Below, one piece after another: positions 61,195-64,000 of a stretch of 64,000 bases of DNA (its first letter is position 1; each line of letters starts with the position of its first letter). The notes beneath the pieces are model-generated. The model saw nothing but the letters and a program-made list of their open reading frames with translations. It was not told the DNA's origin and did no database searches. This DNA is from Pseudorhizobium xiangyangii (GTDB lineage Bacteria > Pseudomonadota > Alphaproteobacteria > Rhizobiales > Rhizobiaceae). The stretch spans positions 31,622-95,621 of the forward strand of contig NZ_JAJAWH010000018.1 of assembly GCF_020531965.1 (NCBI RefSeq). The letters run 5' to 3'. Made by a program: the position numbers and the translations under genes.

Positions 61195-61863
61195 ATGACG
61201 CTGCCGATCCGCATCACGCCCTCCATTCTTGCCGCAGACTTCGCCAGACTCGGGCAGGAAGTCCGTGACGTGACCGAGGCGGGAGCGGACTGGATCCATC
61301 TCGATGTGATGGATGGTCATTTCGTGCCGAACATTTCCTTCGGGCCGGACGTCATCAAGTCGCTGCGCCCGCATACAAAGGCGTTCTTTGATTGCCACCT
61401 GATGATCGCGCCCGCAGACCCCTACCTCGAAGCCTTTGCCAAGGCAGGATGCGACAGCATTACCGTTCATGCGGAAGCAGGCCCTCATCTTCATCGCTCG
61501 CTGCAGACGATCCGCTCTCTGGGCAAGAAGGTCGGTGTAACGCTCAATCCTGCCACGCCTCTTTCCGTGCTTGAGAACGTGCTCGACGATGTCGACCTGA
61601 TCCTCATCATGAGCGTCAACCCCGGCTTTGGCGGCCAGAAGTTGATCCCCGCCATGGTGGACAAGATCAAGGCGGCCAAGGCGTTGATCGGCAGCCGCCC
61701 GATCGAGTTACAGGTCGATGGCGGCATCACGGTCGAGACGATCGGTGCGGCAACGATCGCCGGCGCCAACGTCTTTGTTGCCGGTTCTGCCGTCTTCCAG
61801 GGCAACAGCGTCGAATCCTATTGTCAGCGCATATCCGCACTGCGTTCCGCTGCAACTGCCTGA
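61195..61863 (+). CDS. rpe: Ribulose-phosphate 3-epimerase
   Basis: Interconverts ribulose 5-phosphate and xylulose 5-phosphate in the pentose phosphate pathway. 222 aa TIM barrel. [56 protein letters not shown] and [11 protein letters not shown] are the family blocks, with the metal-binding His, Asp and catalytic Asp in them. GGAGACC precedes the ATG. purB follows after 82 bases. Confidence 0.98.
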   Translation: MTLPIRITPSILAADFARLGQEVRDVTEAGADWIHLDVMDGHFVPNISFGPDVIKSLRPHTKAFFDCHLMIAPADPYLEAFAKAGCDSITVHAEAGPHLHRSLQTIRSLGKKVGVTLNPATPLSVLENVLDDVDLILIMSVNPGFGGQKLIPAMVDKIKAAKALIGSRPIELQVDGGITVETIGAATIAGANVFVAGSAVFQGNSVESYCQRISALRSAATA

Positions 61864-61945
61864 TACGGCAGTCCCATACGTTGAGCTTCATTCCGCTTCT
61901 TGCTAAAGCGGCCCCATACCCGTTGTCGATGGAAGGCAAACGCCC

Positions 61946-63247
61946 ATGATCTCCCGCTATTCCCGACCAGAAATGGTCGCCATCTGGTCGCCGGAAACAA
62001 AGTTCCGCATCTGGTTCGAAATCGAGGCGCATGCCTGCGACGCTCTCGCCGCAATCGGTGTCATCCCGAAGAGCGCAGCCGAAACGATCTGGGAAAAAGG
62101 CGGCTCGGCCACCTTCGACGTCGCCCGTATCGATGAGATCGAGGCTGTTACGAAGCATGACGTCATCGCCTTCCTCACCCACCTTGCCGAGTTCATCGGT
62201 CCGGACAGCCGCTTCGTGCATCAGGGCATGACGTCTTCAGACGTGTTGGACACCTGTTTCAACATCCAGCTGGTGAGAGCGACCGATCTCCTTCTCGCCG
62301 ACATGGAGAAGCTGCTTGAGGCGTTGAAGCGGCGCGCATTCGAGCACAAGGACACGGTCACCATCGGCCGCAGCCACGGAATCCATGCCGAGCCGACGAC
62401 TTTCGGCGTGAAGCTGGCGCTGGCCTATGCGGAATTCGATCGCAACAAGACCCGTCTGATGGCGGCTCGCGAGGAAATCGCGACTTGCGCGATTTCCGGT
62501 GCGGTCGGCACTTTCGCCAACATCGATCCGCGAGTGGAAGAGCATGTCGCTGCGGCCCTTGGCTTGAAGGCCGAGCCGGTGTCGACCCAGGTCATTCCGC
62601 GTGACCGTCACGCGATGTATTTCGCGACCCTCGGTGTCATCGCCTCCTCTATCGAGCGCGTCGCCACCGAAATCCGGCATCTGCAGCGCACGGAGGTGCT
62701 GGAAGCGGAGGAGTACTTCTCGCCGGGCCAGAAGGGCTCGTCGGCAATGCCCCACAAGCGCAATCCGGTACTCACGGAAAACCTGACGGGTCTCGCCCGC
62801 ATGGTCCGTTCGTACGCGTTCCCCGCGATGGAGAACGTCGCACTCTGGCACGAACGGGACATCTCGCATTCTTCGGTCGAGCGGATGATTGGCCCGGACG
62901 CCACGGTCACTCTCGACTTTGCGCTCGCACGCCTCACCGTGGTGATCGACAAGCTTCTGATTTATCCGGAGAACATGATCAACAATATGAACAAGTTCCG
63001 CGGACTTGTTCATTCACAACGCGTACTCCTGGCGCTGACGCAGGCCGGTGTTTCGCGTGAGGACGCCTATCGCCTCGTCCAGCGCAACGCCATGAAGGTG
63101 TGGGAACAGGGCAAGGATTTTCTCGAGGAACTGCTTGCCGACGACGAAGTGCGTGCAGCACTTTCCGAAGAAGACATCCGCGAGAAGTTCGACCTCGGCT
63201 ACCACACCAAGCACGTGGACACGATCTTCCAGCGCGTATTCGGCTGA
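61946..63247 (+). CDS. purB: Adenylosuccinate lyase
   Basis: Catalyses two steps of purine synthesis, splitting fumarate from SAICAR and from adenylosuccinate. 433 aa. MISRYSRPEMVAIWSPETKF is the conserved opening of the short bacterial form; HQGMTSSDVLDTC holds active-site residues, GRSHGIHAEPTTFG the catalytic histidine region, and GSSAMPHKRNP is the fumarase/aspartase superfamily signature. The final AYRLVQRNAMKVWE segment is also typical. A strong terminator follows 19 bases after the stop. Confidence 0.98.
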   Translation: MISRYSRPEMVAIWSPETKFRIWFEIEAHACDALAAIGVIPKSAAETIWEKGGSATFDVARIDEIEAVTKHDVIAFLTHLAEFIGPDSRFVHQGMTSSDVLDTCFNIQLVRATDLLLADMEKLLEALKRRAFEHKDTVTIGRSHGIHAEPTTFGVKLALAYAEFDRNKTRLMAAREEIATCAISGAVGTFANIDPRVEEHVAAALGLKAEPVSTQVIPRDRHAMYFATLGVIASSIERVATEIRHLQRTEVLEAEEYFSPGQKGSSAMPHKRNPVLTENLTGLARMVRSYAFPAMENVALWHERDISHSSVERMIGPDATVTLDFALARLTVVIDKLLIYPENMINNMNKFRGLVHSQRVLLALTQAGVSREDAYRLVQRNAMKVWEQGKDFLEELLADDEVRAALSEEDIREKFDLGYHTKHVDTIFQRVFG

Positions 63248-63266
63248 ACCAGGCCTACACGACAAG

Positions 63267-63295
63267 GAAAATGCCGCCGCATCGGCGGCATTTTT
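63267..63295 (+). terminator. Intrinsic terminator after purB
   Basis: A 12-bp perfect stem (63267-63278 with 63282-63293; core ATGCCGCCG/CGGCGGCAT) with a three-base loop, followed by further T residues. Confidence 0.93.
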
Positions 63296-63396
63296 TGTTT
63301 GAGTTGATGCGGTGGAGCTCCCAGCCCATAGAATTTGCCGCATATATTGCCTCCTCCCTTGACTTCCGGGCCTCGATTTCTCAAATCGGCGCCATC

Positions 63397-63951
63397 ATGA
63401 AAGCATCCGAAGCCGATATTCTGATCATTCCGGGCTACACGAACTCCGGACCCGGCCATTGGCAGAGCCGGTGGCAGGAAAAACTTTCGACCGCGCGTCG
63501 GGTTGAACAGGCCGAATGGTCTAAACCGGTCCGCGAGGATTGGGTCGCACGGGTCGCCGAGGAAGTGAATGCGGCCACGCGGCCGGTTGTCCTGGTCGCG
63601 CATTCCCTGGGTATCCCGGCGGCGATCCATGCCATCCCGCTTTTCAGGACGCGCGTGGTGGGAGCATTTTTCGTCGCCCCGCCCGAACTGGACAATCCGG
63701 CCATTCGGCCGAAGCACCTGATGACGTTCGGGCCCTATCCGCGAGATCCCCTGCCGTTTCCGGCGCTGACCGTGGCAAGCCGTAACGATTCGTTCGGGTC
63801 GTACGAACACGCCGGCGATATCACCAGCGCCTGGGGCTCATCGCTTGTCGATGCGGGAGAGTCCGGTCACATCAATACGGAGAGCGGCCATGGGCCTTGG
63901 CCTGAGGGCACGATGGTGTTCGCACAGTTCCTCTCTCAGCTGAAGGCCTGA
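63397..63951 (+). CDS. RBBP9/YdeN family alpha/beta hydrolase
   Basis: Small serine hydrolase of 184 aa. The family opening is ILIIPGYTNSGPGHWQSRW, with EWSKPVREDWVARV before the nucleophile elbow VAHSLG; the acid lies in VASRNDSFGSYEHA and the histidine in SGHINTESGHGPWPEG. RBBP9-type enzymes include aminopeptidases; the substrate here is unknown. The frame remains open upstream through the purB end, but the ATG at 63397 matches the family start. The ribosome binding site is weak. Confidence 0.88.
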   Translation: MKASEADILIIPGYTNSGPGHWQSRWQEKLSTARRVEQAEWSKPVREDWVARVAEEVNAATRPVVLVAHSLGIPAAIHAIPLFRTRVVGAFFVAPPELDNPAIRPKHLMTFGPYPRDPLPFPALTVASRNDSFGSYEHAGDITSAWGSSLVDAGESGHINTESGHGPWPEGTMVFAQFLSQLKA

Positions 63952-63978
63952 AGACCACAATGCGCCAGACGCATCAAT

Positions 63979-64000
63979 AAAAAAAAGCCGCGTCGGCCGA
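63979..64000. terminator. Terminator cut by the window end
   Basis: An A run (63979-63986) precedes GCCG-CGT-CGGC (63987-63997). Read on the minus strand this is a short hairpin followed by eight T residues, so it would terminate a minus-strand gene beyond the window. The stem may be longer outside. Confidence 0.4.

Overview
The window looks like a chromosomal segment of a high-GC alphaproteobacterium, most likely a Rhizobiaceae member (Rhizobium/Agrobacterium/Sinorhizobium-like). The case rests on gene content and order: ppiD-trpD-trpC-moaC-moeA, pyrG-secG-tpiA, a nifS-sufBCDS-sufT-sufA operon, a topoisomerase IV parE, and a bacteriophytochrome with an HWE kinase and a fused receiver domain like Agrobacterium Agp2. 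No insertion sequence, prophage, integrase or CRISPR array was seen. The assignment is by pattern recognition only; no search was run.

Layout. 0-3 kb: class I polyphosphate kinase 2, a small exported protein, tRNA-Ser(UGA), a 62-aa basic protein and an AI-2E family membrane protein. 3-9 kb: two compatible-solute uptake systems back to back, a complete YehZYXW/OsmF-type ABC operon on the minus strand and a ProX-ProW pair on the plus strand with no adjacent ATPase. 9-11 kb: a CynX/NimT-like MFS exporter and a DUF486 membrane protein. 11-19 kb: a plus-strand housekeeping run of ppiD, trpD, trpC, moaC, moeA, photolyase and a PanE-like reductase, ending at a strong bidirectional terminator. 19-25.6 kb: pyrG, secG and tpiA (minus), an exported alpha/beta hydrolase (minus) and parE (plus). 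25.6-31.5 kb: the phytochrome kinase, a second AI-2E protein, a GNAT acetyltransferase, two tiny membrane proteins each preceded by a GGAAC-N16-GGTT promoter of the general-stress sigma type, a DUF2171 protein and a small exported protein.

31.5-35 kb: an HlyD/MacB-like efflux operon preceded by two overlapping mini-ORFs. 35-42 kb: a seven-gene SUF iron-sulfur operon with an Irr/ICE-like operator upstream. 42-46.6 kb: a hydrolase, a membrane diguanylate cyclase with a degenerate inhibitory site, anmK and tyrS. 46.7-54 kb: a large AsmA/YhdP-like protein, a one-cysteine Bcp peroxiredoxin, an M23 peptidase whose start lies under a perfect 13-bp hairpin, a DEAD-box helicase and a Nudix hydrolase. 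54-59.4 kb: a translationally coupled minus-strand operon (MoxR AAA ATPase, VWA/CoxE, split XdhC pair, molybdopterin-binding/MobA-like fusion, TfoX-like protein) that looks like a maturation module for a molybdenum hydroxylase whose structural subunits are not here. 59.4-64 kb: a flavin reductase, an orphan amino-acid-type binding protein, rpe, purB and an RBBP9-like hydrolase.

The most interesting unexplained signals are the paired stress-type promoters with tiny membrane proteins, the chained mini-ORF leader of the efflux operon, the three-half-site operator of the SUF operon, the hairpin over the M23 start, the ATPase-less ProXW pair, and the orphan Mo-enzyme maturation operon.
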